From Vitrella brassicaformis (Eukaryota; Sar; Vitrellaceae): a stretch of DNA of 50,680 nt. The notes beneath the pieces are model-generated. The model worked only from the letters and a program-made list of their open reading frames with translations, ran no database searches and had not been told where the DNA came from. Both the position numbers and the translations under genes were made by a program. Numbering within the stretch: position 1 is the first letter of the stretch; the number at the start of each line of letters is the position of its first letter. Positions 1 through 11,726 of this stretch are shown here, one piece after another. The stretch covers positions 330,190 through 380,869 of the forward strand of contig CDMY01000243.1 of NCBI GenBank assembly GCA_001179505.1. Direction: 5' to 3'.

Positions 1-776
1 GGGAAGGGGGTGCTTTGATTGTACCTCTCCCGCCCCCGTGACTTGGCAACGCGTTCGGGCAGCTTTCGGCTGCTGCCCTCCTCCTCCTCGTCATCAAGAT
101 CTAACTGACGCCGAGGCTTCTTCTTGCTGCACATGCCAACCACACACCAAACACACACAAGCAGATCTCCGTCTGTGCGCGGCGGTGTGGTGTGGTGTGG
201 TCATCGGCGCTTCTGGCTGACTCACCGTCTGGCGCGCACGTCCGATTCCTCATCCTCCTCATCCCCATCGCCCTTGCCCGCCGCACCACCACCACCACCG
301 CCCTTCTTGCCCTTCTGCTTGTCGGGCGTCGAGTCGACCCCCTTGCGCTTCTTGCCAGACGCCTTGGCCTCAGGCTCGTCCTCCAAATCGATAACGTCGT
401 CACCGCCCACACCCTCCTCCTCCTCCTTGGCCGGTGCTGGGGCGGCTGCAGCTGCCGCCGCTGCCGCTGCCGCTGCTACTGGTGGGGATGACTCCTGCTG
501 TTGCGACTGATGTGGGCTAGGTGATGTGGACTTCTTGATGCCGCCGCTGCCGAAGAAGCCTCGGATGTCCTGGGGGGATGGAACCATCACCATCACACCA
601 CACGCGCACACAGAAAGATGGAGCGTGTGCTTCCTCTGCGTGTGGTGTGTGGTGTGTGGTGTGTGGTGGAAATGTGTGTGCCATCCGTCCATCCATGTGT
701 GTGCATGTGCCGTGCCGACCTGCAGGCCCTTCTCCTTGCCCTTCTCGTCATCCTTCTTCTTCTTGGGCGGCGCCAT
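1..776 (-). CDS. RFC1-like replication factor C large subunit, N-terminus (partial)
   Basis: Partial gene entering from the left edge; its 5' end is here. Exons on the minus strand: 776-720, 569-226 and 126 to the edge, with junctions CAG|GTCGGC...CCCCAG and ACG|GTGAGT...TGCAG and phases 0 and 2 that carry through. The joined protein starts MAPPKKKKDDEK and reads LQDIRGFFGSGG across the first junction. A short N-terminal DIR-x-FF-G motif followed by a long Lys/Glu/Ala/Pro-rich disordered linker is the hallmark of the N-terminus of the clamp loader large subunit RFC1, where it acts as a PCNA-binding (PIP-like) peptide. An acidic-basic linker follows, with a poly-Ala run and an EDEPEAKASGKKRK segment. 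No BRCT or AAA+ domain lies inside the window, so the identification rests on the motif alone; another PIP-box nuclear protein is possible. Start: the only ATG upstream of the motif in frame. Confidence 0.5.
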
Positions 777-1158
777 GGCGGGATGTCGACTGACGGGCTC
801 AGCGGATCAAGGGTGCCGTCATGAATCGACCAGCAATGGTGTTTGTTGTGAGGCGAGGCAGAGTGGCTGGATCTGGGGCAGAGATGCGTTCAGCGGTGAT
901 CTAGATGAATGCCGCTGGAGGATGCTAGTCGGCTATAGGATGGGAAATGCGATTTGTCGTATCAAAGGACACACAGACGTCAAACCAGGCGACAAAATCT
1001 GCCATTGAGGCGCACCCTAACCCAAAATGTGACGGTGAAACACAAAGAAGAGAGGTCGAGACGAGCCCGCATGCGAAGGAAGGTTGTCTAGCCACCCGGT
1101 ACCTTCTTTCAGCTTTGGGAAGTAGTCGAATGTAGCTAACCGCTGCCGGTTTGATACA
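777..1158. promoter_or_regulatory. Divergent intergenic region
   Basis: About 380 bp between the ATG of the RFC1-like gene (minus) and the ATG of the next gene (plus), so it must carry both promoters and 5' UTRs. I see no TATA-like box or other recognisable element and no coding potential. Confidence 0.4.
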
Positions 1159-4100
1159 ATGTCCTCTCCAAACGGTCCCAATGCTTGCCCCGCCGCTGAG
1201 GCGGCTGAGATACTACCCGACGTCAAGAATAGCGACAACGCTGCCGCCGTACACTCCCCCCAGCTCCCCATTACCAGCCCATCGCCACCTGCGCATCACG
1301 ATGCTCATGCAGCCGTCGGCAAGGGTCCCTCTGAGCCGCAGCACCGTGCTGCTCCCCAAAGCAAAGGCCAAGGGGGTGACACGGCCACAGGGGTCTCCCT
1401 CGGCAAGAAGCGAAAGCGCCGAGGAGGAGGAACAAAGCCAGATGATACTAGCTCGAAGGAGGGCGGCGGTGGTTCATCAGAGGTGTCAACGTTTGGTGCT
1501 GAGACGATGATGAAGCGCGTGACGGTGTCTGCGGACGTGGCTGAGCTCCTGCGGGCCATTGAGTCGCCCCTTAGGTCGGTGCTGGGGCTGGGCATCTCGC
1601 TGACACGCTCAGAAGGGCCCGATGACGCTTGGTAAGGACGCCCACATCAAACAAATCATGCACGAACGAATGGAATGGGTGGATATTGTAATAATGATTC
1701 CATTGCGTGTTCTTCTCTCTCTGTGGCCCCTGCCCTGCAGCCACCTGGTGATAACCGACGCCTCCCTGCAGGTCTCCCCCCTCCACCGGCACATCGGTGC
1801 CGCCCACCTGCCACCCACAGAGCGGGCATACACCCTCATCCGGTGGCTCGAGCACCTCGCCGCCCACCCATCCTTCACCACCGACCCCATCTCGCTGGCA
1901 ATGGATCTGCAGAGGTGGCGGCTGGCGCGTGTGGGGGGCGTGAGCGGCCCACTGGAGGAGATATTCGCGAATGGGAAGGGGTGGTGCGAGAGGGAGGACA
2001 TCCGGTTCGAGGGCGGGTGGGGGGACGGGTGGCAGGAGGTGGTGACGAGAGTGAGGCAGGAGGCCGACATGGCCACGCTCGAGATCATCGGCACGGAGGT
2101 CCCCACGGGCTTCCTGGCACAGGTCAGTCAGTCAGTGAGTGAATACACTGAGGGCGAGAGTGGGAACGAATGGCGACCGGCACTGGTGTTGATGTGTTGG
2201 TTGATGTGTTGATGTGTGTGGTTCATTCAGGGTACTCCGTCGTCATTGTCGAAGGGTGTGAGTGCGTTGTGGTCGCATCTGACGGCGGGGTGGGAGGTGC
2301 GGGCCCTGCAGATGCCGCACTACCTCAGGGACGTCTTCAGACACTTCTGGAGGCAGGCCGGCCAGTCGCCCAACGAGCAAAGTGTGTGAGCAACTAACTA
2401 CTCATTAATGGATTGCATGTGGTTGGTTGCAACGGAAGGAATCGACTCGATCATCTGATTGATATCTTTCTCTCTCTCCCCGTCTGACCATGTGTGTGTG
2501 TGTGTGATGGTTCAGTGCTCGTCTGGACGATAGACGGCAGCGGTGAGGGCGACTTGTTGCCCCCGCCCCTCCTGGACGAGTCTGTCGAGGGCCTCGTCGT
2601 GGAGGCGCAGCTCCTCAACGCACTCAGGCTGGACGTCAACACCGAACTCATTCACAACAGGGCCGCCACCGCCACACAGGTCAGAATATGACTGACGAAC
2701 GAACAAACGAACGGATCAATCCATCCGTTGTGTCTCTGTGTGAGTGTGTGTGTGTGTGTGTGTGTTTGTCACGTGCAGGAGGTGGCAACCCGTTCGCTGC
2801 CATCCTACTGCCACCCGTGGCAGTCCCACTTCGCCCCCAGCCTCCCCTCGCCCGCCTTCATATGGGTGGGCCTGGCCGGCCCCCCAAAAGCCCTCGCGCG
2901 CCTCCACAAGGAGTTCCTCGAGACTCTCCCATTCTGGCACTGCCTCCAGCTGCCCATCCCCCTCCCGCCCATCCCCCCTGACACCCCCAGCCTCATCAAG
3001 GCCCTTCAGAGCGAGCCCTTCACCGACCTGCTGGACGCCGTGCTCCACACGCATCACGTGTGCGGCAAGGTGTACCCGCCAGTATCGGAGTCATCGTGGG
3101 TCAGGGCGAGGCAGAGCGGTGGCGGGTGCGGCGGCTACGGTGATAGCGATGGGCCGTGCATGCACCTGATGCTCGACCGCAGCAACTGGGGCGAGGGGGA
3201 GGGTGAAGCCGATCGCACACTGGTGAGGGAGACAGACAGAGACAGAGACAGGGAGAGAGCGGACGGAGGCTCATAGGCGCGATGTGTGTTGTGTAGAACT
3301 TCCTCATGAACGGCCCAGTGCTGTCGGCCCGTGGCGAGCTCGAGACAGCTGCGAGAGCGATGGTGTACGCCATGTGTGGGCAGCCCAAGGCGCTCCTGCG
3401 GCTGGAGGCCAGGTATGCCGAGGAGGTCGGCAGGTCCCGCATGAGGCGGGGAGACTTCACCAAGGCCACGCTTGTCAGCGAGTGGCTGGCTCTGGGCGGC
3501 CCGGGGGGAGAGGGTGGGGATGTGGGCGTGGGCGGCGGGGCCGCGGTGGACGACACACTGGACCAGCTGCAGCGGGAGAACGCCGCCAAGCACCTGAGGG
3601 ATGGGCTCAGCATCGGGCTGCACCTGGCAAAGGTCAGTTCCTTTATCTGCCGGAGGGAACAAAGCTCCATCTCGTGTGTGCGCACTCTTCTTCTTGTTTG
3701 GGGTAATTGTGGTCAGATGTGTCGTTTGGCGGGTTTGGTGTCTGAGGATTACTACCAGCAGGCGAAGCGGCTCATGAAGGACCAGTGGCACGGACGCACT
3801 CCTGCCGTGCTCATGCGTAAGTCAACACACACACCCCGCACACACGCTCACACCCACAAACCTTGGCAACCCATCTTCTGCTCTTGCCTATACCTCCCTC
3901 AGTGGGCGACCAGCAGCCGTCGATCAACATGTCCGACGGCCCCAGCGAGCCCTCCCTCACCGTCACCCAGCCACCCCTTCCCCTCTCGCCCGAGCTAGCA
4001 CCGCAGCCACACACCCAAGCCCCGCAGCCACATAGCCCCCCCGATAACCAGCCATCACCGGAGCAGCTCCCCGACCCCAACACACAACAGCCGCTTCCAG

Positions 4101-4849
4101 AAGATCATCCGGAGGGAGGGAGAGAGGAATGTCGGCAGGACAAGACATCGCCCAAGAAGAGGCGATGGGACGTGAGGCCGCCATCCCCCGTGAGCATTGA
4201 GCCGCCACCGTGCTCACCGGTACAGTCTCGCCTGCCCTCAAGGTCGCCCCCATCGCAGCCTCGTGGACGGCGGTCGCCACAACAGCCGTCTAGATCGCCC
4301 CCCTGCCGGGTGCGCCCACCCCGACTCTGCCACCGCACCAGCCAGCGTCAGCGCCAGGACCAGCGGAGCATGTCGCCCATCACAGACGCAGCTGCGCGGC
4401 AGGAACCAAGACGTGCTGCTGAGCCCCCGCCCGTCCGCACACGTAAGGAGCTGCCCCCTCTGCTGCCCACACCACGACATGCGCCTAGATATTCACCGAG
4501 ATGTAGCCCTAGCCCAGTGCCGTTCTCCGGTGATCGTGGTCAGCGAGATGCGAAGCGCCGGCGGCTGGGTGATGCGGCCATTGTCCCGTTCTCATCGTCC
4601 CGGCGACGGGGTGATGCAGGTGGTGGGGCGAGGGCGCCATCACCACGGGCTGGGAGGCCGTCGTGGGACGTCGTGAGGGGGGAGCGGCCGGGTAGTGAGG
4701 GGCTGGCGAGCGACGAAACATGGACGCTGGCGAGCGAGACGCCTCGCCACTCGGGTGGATCTGGGTGGAGGGGGAGAGGGAGAGGGAGGTGGGGAGGGAG
4801 AGGGGACGGGGAGCACCGCAGTAACAACTTTGGCCGAGGTGGTCGTTAG
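1159..4849 (+). CDS. Unrecognised nuclear-type protein with RS/Pro-rich and RGG C-terminal tail
   Basis: Eight exons: 1159-1631, 1741-2122, 2231-2381, 2516-2679, 2779-3222, 3297-3632, 3717-3816, 3903-4849. All junctions are GT-AG and phases (2,0,1,0,0,0,1) carry through to a TAG stop, giving about 998 residues. The first ~90 residues are Pro/Ala-rich and end in a basic GKKRKRRGGG stretch that could be a nuclear localisation signal. Residues ~100-680 are folded-looking with many Trp and Leu, but I do not recognise a domain. The last exon (about 315 residues) is disordered: SPKKRRW, then Ser-Pro/Arg-Ser repeats, then a C-terminal Gly/Arg block (GWRGRGRGRWGGRG) like the RGG boxes of RNA-binding proteins. 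RS and RGG tails suggest RNA processing or mRNP work; that role is inference. Introns carry long GT repeats, for example 2741-2766. Confidence 0.75.
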
Positions 4850-5974
4850 CGAAGATCGATGGATGGATGGATGGATGGACGGACGGAGAGAGGGCGAGAG
4901 AGATGCTGACAGATGAGATAGACAGGGGCGTGTGTGCCGACGGGCAGCGACTCATGGGTAGCTTAGCTTAGCTTGCTTAACAATTAGTTAAGGGAGAGGG
5001 GCGCATTGGTGGCGCTGTGTGTGTGTGTGTGTGTGTGCAAAGGTCTGGCTGGTGCATTCATTGTGTCTATCTAAGCGCATGTCTGTCTGTCTGTCTGTCT
5101 GAATCTGTCTGTGTACTGTACATACGACCGAGCGGGCGGGACGCACAAATGCAGGTCAGGTGTGCCGACTCGATGGAGTGGACGGGCACAGGCCTGCTTT
5201 TTGGCTTTGGCTCTGGCTTGGCTTTGTCGTGCGCTACACAATGCTCCTTTTTGTGATGCTATCGTGCTCATCATGCTTATGGACGTGTTGTCCATGAGAA
5301 GAAAGGTGCTTTCTGCCGCTTTCAGAACGGCCACCGAGAGAGAAGACAGCTGCTCTTGGTGCAGTGGTGTGGTGTGGTGTGGTGGGTGGGTGGGTGCTCC
5401 GGCCGTCGGAACGCTGCAAGGATGGCGAGAGCTCGATTGAGCCAAATGCAATCGAGTGCTTTCCATTCGTCGCCGCACCCAATGGGTGGAGCATACGCAA
5501 CACCGGTCAGTCACATATGCATGGTTGCACACATTCATCATGTGAAGGGTTCTCGTTCTCTCCAGCTCGCTGTGTAGATTTTGTTCTTTCTTGTGATGGT
5601 CTGGCTGCCCACCGACCCTGAGTGCGCGGCCGGCCCATCACGAGACGGACCAGAAATCTACTGAGCGAGCTGGTGGAGACGGGGGAGTGAGAGAGCTTTT
5701 GGGGTCAGACACAGGACAGCTTGCTTATCGCGGCCAGAGACAATGATGCGATGCGAGGTGCTGGATCATCCATCGCATCGCATGTATGAGAGAGACTCGT
5801 GCATGTCAACGGTCAACGCACTATTGAGAGACAAGGTCGAACGGTATGGCAGGCCAGGCTAACCACTCGCTAGTCACCCTCACTACACACAGATGGTACA
5901 TACACACATAGATGCCATGCCCCCACCCAGCTGAGCCATCTATTCTATCTATCCATCACATCAGATCACGTCTG
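4850..5974. other. Convergent intergenic region with simple repeats
   Basis: About 1.1 kb between the stop of the plus-strand gene and the stop of the minus-strand WDR34 gene. It holds a GGAT/GGAC run (about 4857-4888), a GT run (about 5016-5036), a CTGT run (about 5083-5102) and an 18-nt motif at 4959-4976 that recurs at 32952-32969. The small ORFs here are made largely of repeat sequence and have no homology I recognise. Confidence 0.5.
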
Positions 5975-8876
5975 TCAGTTGGACGCCTCGGTCTGTCTGA
6001 AGATGGTGCTGGCGGCTCTCTCTTCCTCGCGGCCGCCCTCCGGCTGGCTCAGCTTGTGCGGCAACCGCACCACCCACACCCGGCCGCTGGACGACGACTC
6101 CCCCACTGCTATCGCGCTCTGACCCGACCTGCACACACATCGACACACGCACAGAAGGACAACGGAATGCATTAATGGCTTTGACATGATGTGTGTGTGC
6201 ATCTTTGCACCATCACCTTGATGCGCGGTTATACTGAATGGAGCCGACGCCGCCTGATAGATTGACAGACAGGGAAGGCACACAAGCATTGCGGACGCGC
6301 TCGTGTGGGCGTGTGTCAGGTCAGGTGGGGAAGGGTGGGTGGGTGTCCATTCTTCCCGAAGCTAAGCTACCAGGGTTGGTGCCCAGCGGCAGTGACACTA
6401 CAGGCTGGTGTGTCGTCTGCATCAGGTCATACACCCACGCACCACCCCTCTAAACACACACACCAATCCACAACACACACACACCATAGTGTGTCCCTCC
6501 ATCATATGTGGCTGGTGAATCAAATCGCATGATGCCTGTGCGGCGACGGCGAAGACCAGCCTTCTGCATGGGGCCCAGCAGGCACCACTGAGGGCACTCT
6601 GCGACAGCGACGGCACCGGCGGGCAAAACACTGAAGACAGACACATGGAGCAATGACACGAAGGCAGTGGTATCTGTTCTGCATCTCTCTCTCTCTCTCT
6701 GTGTGTGTGTCTGCAGCATCCCTTCTCTGTTACCTACCGTGTATGGGTCTCGCCTGCAGCACATCGAACACCTTGACGCTGCCATCAGTCGAGGCGCTTA
6801 GGAGAATCTTCCTGACTCACACACACACACACACACACAGGGACGAGACGGATGCATCTATCTCTCCATGGGTGTGTGTGTGTCCACCTGAAGAAGGGGG
6901 AGAACTGCAGTGCGGTGACGGGTCCTGCGTGGCACTCCAGCTCGGCCACCTTGGGCACCTCCAGCCACTTGTCCTCCGGCGGGCTCGACCGAAACACCAC
7001 CTCGGCAGTCACCTCCTTCACACCCTGCACACACAACCACCCACACACAACCATGGTGAGTCCTTCTGCCTGTGCGTCCTTCCCCCGGTCAATTGTGCGT
7101 GCAGGCACCAGCCCACCGGCCCTGCCCACCTACCTACCTGTGACTGGCAGTACTTTTCTACATGCGCCTCGACCACCGCCCTGATCGATTCGATTCATGG
7201 ATCCATCCATCCATCAGCACCAAATGTGCACTGCACACCCTTCGCGGACGCAGCACCGCCCTGTACCGACCTGTTGGCCTGATTGAGGTTGTCCATGAGC
7301 TGGAGGGCGCTGATGCGCCACACCACCGCCCCCCCGCCCCCGCCCCGCTTGTCCGTCTTGGCTGTGGGCTTGGGCGGCAGGCGCAGGAAGCCCCTGGCGA
7401 TGGCCCCCACCTCCGAACCGATGGCAAACAGGGAGGGGTCGATGGGCGAAAACGCCATACGCACACCACCTGAATGAAATACACAGGGGAGAGGGGTGTG
7501 TGTGTGGGTTGGATGGATGGTTGGGTGTTTGCCTCCATACCGAATATTTGTCGCTTTGGTGGTCTGATGGCGTATGTGCGAAGGGGGTATGCGAGTTTGT
7601 CAGAGCTCTCGAGGGACCAGAGGAGGACGCGGCCCTCGCCACTCACACTCATCAGCCAGTAACCCTGAATGAACCGACGAACCAAGGAATCAATACGTTG
7701 GATGGATGGATGGATGCTGGCTGACCCCTTCCAGTCGCTGCGTCGTATCAGGAACCCACGCCAAATCACGAACCGCCTCCCTGACCATCCATCCCCCCAC
7801 ACACATGCACACACACATCCATCGAACGAAACAGAATGCGTCTGCATCCATCCTGCACTGCCCGCCCAGCCATCCATCGCGCCCACCCACTTGTGGCAGA
7901 AATCATCGATAGGTGACTTGGCGAGCACCATCCCATCAGGCTGCCCGTCGCCCTTGGTCAGGTCCCAAACCGCCACCTCACCATTGTACGTCCCACAGGC
8001 AAGGATGGCCGGCTCCGTGGGATGGAACGACACACACGTGCCGAAGGAGGCCACATCCAGCGTCACATCGGGCACATTGGACCGCTCCCCCGAGCGGTAG
8101 AGCGACCACAGACACACCCGTGCGGCCCTCTCGCACCAGCCGACCATCCCTGGCTGCCCGTAGCTGACGGCGATGGTGGAGCCCTTGGCGTTCCACGACA
8201 CGCCCGTCACACACGCCTCCACCTCCATCGATGACGACCCGTACTCGTCTTCTACCAGCGGCATCGGCATGTGGGCGCGCTGCTTCTCGTGCTTTTCCCG
8301 CGAATTGGCCTTTGATGATGCCGATGCCGCGGGTGGCTGTGTGGGTGAGGGGGGTGGGTCGGGTTTGCGCAGCTCGTGGATGCATGTGATGTCTTGGTTG
8401 GTCTCCTCCCAGTGTGGCTGGTAGGCGGCGAAGGCCGGGGAGGTGCGGTCGACGCCGTCCAGCTCGGCCAGCACGTGTGGGGTGATCCGCCGCAGGAACG
8501 CCGTCAGGGACGCCTCGTCAACCTGAGGCTTGGCAGGCGCACCTGAACCACACACACACACATTGATGGACGGACGGATGCGAGGATGCGCCTCACCCAC
8601 ACCAGTGCAGACGGATCTCCCTCTCTCCCTCACCCTACCTGATTTTCCCTGCAGTGAATGGATGTGCTGCTGCAGCTGCTCGACGGGGTCCGCCTGCACC
8701 GTCTTATCCAGCACGTCCGCCCCGCTCTCCGGCCGCTGAACGCCTCGCTCCTTGAACACCACGTCTGTCGTTTCGGTGGCGGCCGATGCCGTTGGAGGCT
8801 TCGGCTCGGGAATGGACGGGAGGCTGACAGTATCCTGCGGGCAGTCACTGAACGAGGAAGCCTCGGGTGACGACAT
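5975..8876 (-). CDS. WDR34: WDR34/DYNC2I2: cytoplasmic dynein-2 intermediate chain (intraflagellar transport)
   Basis: Eleven minus-strand exons: 8876-8639, 8542-7887, 7664-7541, 7469-7271, 7180-7138, 7024-6888, 6811-6738, 6630-6485, 6416-6371, 6253-6217, 6128-5975; every phase closes, giving ~617 residues. It is the intermediate chain of the retrograde IFT motor, which works in cilia and flagella. Sequence support: a segment reading LTAFLRRITPHVLAELDG before the propeller matches the WDR34 pre-propeller helix. WD blades follow: VTGVSWNAKGSTIAVSYG, FHPTEPAILACGTYNGEV, GYWLMSVSGEGRVLLW, LLSASTDGSVKVFDVLQARP, and a last blade ending ESSSSGRVWVVRL. Human WDR34 is ~536 residues; the extra length is an N-terminal extension and loops. 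The end of exon 8 (6485) is the least certain junction, because the blade sequence there is divergent. A longer frame to 8918 starts with TTG, so the ATG at 8876 was chosen. Confidence 0.88.
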
Positions 8877-9284
8877 GGATGGATGAATGACGATGTCCGA
8901 AGGCGTGACTGGGAGCAAAGGGCTCAGCTATTTCATCTAGCAGGTGATCTGAATGCACACGAAACAGATCCAGCGGATTAAATTGTTCAATGTGCCGTTT
9001 TACCTTCTCTCTCCTATTCACACCTTCTTCTTGGCGACGCAGCTGCCGCGAGCTTGAACCACACAAATGATGCGAGCTTAGAGTCGAGCTTCGAGTGCTC
9101 GACATCAGACGTTTCCGGTATGTCAACGTCAAAAGCTTAGAGTGCAGAGCCTCCGTCTGCGTCAGAACAAAAGGCCGACTGATCCATCTGCTGACTCAGC
9201 GGTGACTGGGGAGCAACCCACTTGCTTGGCAGCTTGACTGACTTGTATCCCTCGGTCGGCCCAGCAGTGGCAGAGAAAGATGCA
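8877..9284. promoter_or_regulatory. Divergent promoter region WDR34 / UNC93-like
   Basis: About 410 bp between two head-to-head ATGs. No simple repeats and no recognisable core element. It contains runs such as AGCTTAGAGTCGAGCTTCGAGTG (palindromic GAGCTTCGAG-like segments) but nothing I can assign. Confidence 0.35.
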
Positions 9285-11528
9285 ATGGCTGGTCACTTAC
9301 GCGACGTGATCTTTCTTGGCCTGGGCTTCTTTGGCCTTTTTGCTGCCTTCAACACGTCACAGGTCCACACACACACACGCACAGACACACACACTCTGCA
9401 GTGATCACACTCATTCTCGGGGAATCACACAGTCCTCTCCCTGTCCGTCCATGAAATGTGTGTGTGCTTCAGGCTCTCTTGACCGTGTTCGACGGCGGCA
9501 CTGGATTACTCGGCTTTGCCCTCCTCTACAGTGTGTTTGCGCTGACATCGTTTGTCGCCCCGCCGGTCATCGCCAAGTGGTTTCCTCCACGCCACACCCA
9601 TCGATGGGCACTCGTCACCGGCAGCCTCCCCTACGTCATATTTGTGGGCAGCGCCGCCATCACAGCCCTGCCGCCCGCCCTCACGGTCATCTTTACGACG
9701 CTCGTCGGCTTTGGCGCGCCCCTCATCTGGACGGTGCAGGGGGACTGCCTGGGGCGCTATGCCGTGTGGGACGCCACCAATATGGCAACAGCAGCAGATG
9801 GCGGCGGAGGTGGGGTCTCTCGGAGCACTGAAGATGGGGCCGAGGAAGAGAACGAGGTCGCCTTTTCCATGAGCCAGGCGGACCTGTCGGAGGTGCCAAC
9901 GAGGAAAGCTGAGGTGCAGCCGACCCCACCCGCAGTCCCAGCGGCTAGTGATGCCCTCAATGGGATGAATGGGTCTTCCCTGTCAGTCTCGACTTCGCCC
10001 CGTCCGTCGTCGCCCATCCGTGCCATCAGGGCCCTCTCCCCCTCATCCTTGCACCGGCTGCTTGTAAACTGGTTCCGGCAGCACAGGGAGCCGCCCGGCG
10101 GCCTGCAAGCCCCGTTGCTGCCAAGTCCGACATCGAGTGAGAAATCTCATGTTGGCGTTCAATGCGTCCGGGAGGTGACACCCGCACAGCTGACGTCGGA
10201 GTACAACGGAATCTTCTTCGGCTGCTTTCAGCTTAGTGGTACACACAATCAGGGTCTTCATGCAATCAGACACACGAGACAGGCCTCCTTGTGTTGTGTG
10301 TGTGTGTGCGCAGGTGGTGTCGGGCTTCTGTTGAGCTCGGTGATTCTGTATGCGACCAAGAACCACCCACTGGATGCAGCGCGTGCGGCTCTATTCACTA
10401 CACTGGCTGCATGTGCTGCCGTGGGGATGGTGCTGCTCACATTGCCCAGGAGCGTCCCTGTGCAGGTGGCCGGAGGCAAGGGGATACACGACGCCGAGAA
10501 AACAGTGCCCTCGGCGCTAGAGACTCTCTGGTACGCATCCATCCATCCATTCATTTACCCACATACATGCATGTGACCGGCTGGCGAATGTCTCGGGTGT
10601 GTGTGTGTTCGTCTCGATCGTATCGATCAGGCTGGCGTGTTCTGATCCTCATGTATATTACCTGATTCCGCTGCTGCTGGCGAACGGCGGAATCCTTGCC
10701 TTCGTCAACGGCGACTTCAGTGCTGCCGTGGTGACGCCGCTGCTCAGCCCGGCAGCGACAGCGCTTATCATTGGGGTGTTCTTTGGGGTCAACGCACTCA
10801 TGTCGCTGCTGTGGGTAAGGAGCCCTTCTCGACCCGCACACGCACAGGAGGCCGATATGATATAATGGCCTTTGTGGCTATCTTTCCCTCTCTGTGTGCA
10901 GGGTCTGATTATTCACGGCAGGTATATGCGGCGGTGGAGTGTGTTCGTGACGGCGGCCGTGTGTCAAGGGCTGGTGCTGATCTACCTCCTCATCCAGCGG
11001 GCTGTCGAGCCGCCCAACTTCACCATGGACACAAAGGCGGACCGATGGATGGAAGTGAGGACCCCTCGCGTCTGGGACTGGGTGGTGATGCTCGTGAGCG
11101 CCGTCCTGCTGGGAGCAGGTGATAGCGTGTTCGAGAGTCAGCTGTCAGCTGTATTCCAGACCTTCTTCCACGTCCACGACGCCAGCCCCACCCCCCCATC
11201 ATCCCCGACCATCGCACCCGCGGCCGGACCCACCTCGTCAGCAGCATCGCCTTCGCACCCTGATCCAGGAATAATGGACCCGTCTGAGCGCCTTCTTGCG
11301 GCAATGGCACAGATCGGGCTTTGGCGATCGGTTGGCCAGGCCGTGCAGTTCTTCCTCTCTGCGGCCATGGCGCGGTGGCTGGGTGCGAAGCGAGTGCCTT
11401 GGCTGGCTGGGTTGCTGCTTGTGGAGCTGGTGGTGGCGATGGTGTGTCTGTGGCTGCTGCACACGAGGGTGGGTGCCTCTATTGATGTGGAGGCGGGGGG
11501 CAGGGGAGACAGGAAACGACGGAGATAG
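9285..11528 (+). CDS. UNC93-like major facilitator family membrane protein
   Basis: Five exons: 9285-9362, 9473-10238, 10314-10530, 10631-10814, 10902-11528, all GT-AG with closing phases, ~623 residues. The first exon encodes a short N-terminus and TM1 (VIFLGLGFFGLFAAFNTSQ). TM1 to TM2 reads like UNC93 proteins: a conserved FNTSQALLTV...GLLGFALLYSVFALTSFVAP block, then a segment with PYVIFVGSAAI and later GAPLIWTVQGDCLGRYA. In the second half FVNGDFSAAVVTPLL and the FFGVNALMSLLW helix match the UNC93 signature, and GAGDSVFESQLSAVF resembles the conserved GxGDSxFNTQxxxxx motif. Long loops rich in Ser/Pro lie between TM halves (residues ~130-250). UNC93 proteins are MFS-fold regulators or transporters of membranes; the substrate is unknown. 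The apparent start at 9222 is TTG, so the ATG at 9285 was chosen. Confidence 0.85.
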
Positions 11529-11726
11529 ATAGGGTGCGTGATTGCCATGCCAAATGAAGTGACGGAGAAGCAAATGTTCAGATTTGGGGGGGTGAGTTGG
11601 CTGGACACATCGACATGTCTTCAGTGTACAAATAATGTCACACATCACAAGCTCTACCCGCCCACGCACAGATGCATGTACGCAACACATTCACGGCACG
11701 TGTGCCGACCTCCCCATCTAACTCGG
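11529..11726. other. Short convergent spacer
   Basis: About 200 bp between two stop codons of converging genes. Nothing recognisable apart from a T/C-rich stretch on its right side. Confidence 0.3.

Noticed and set aside
124-510. Plus-strand ORF rich in Ser/Pro/Ala over the RFC1-like gene
   Set aside because: It is the antisense of the minus-strand coding sequence; the composition comes from Lys/Glu/Ala codons read backwards and there is no motif.
7158-8918. One long minus-strand ORF of ~586 codons as a single exon
   Set aside because: It reads through introns made of GGAT and GTGT repeats (peptides such as SIHPSIQRI). Splicing at GT-AG sites restores WD40 blades that match WDR34.
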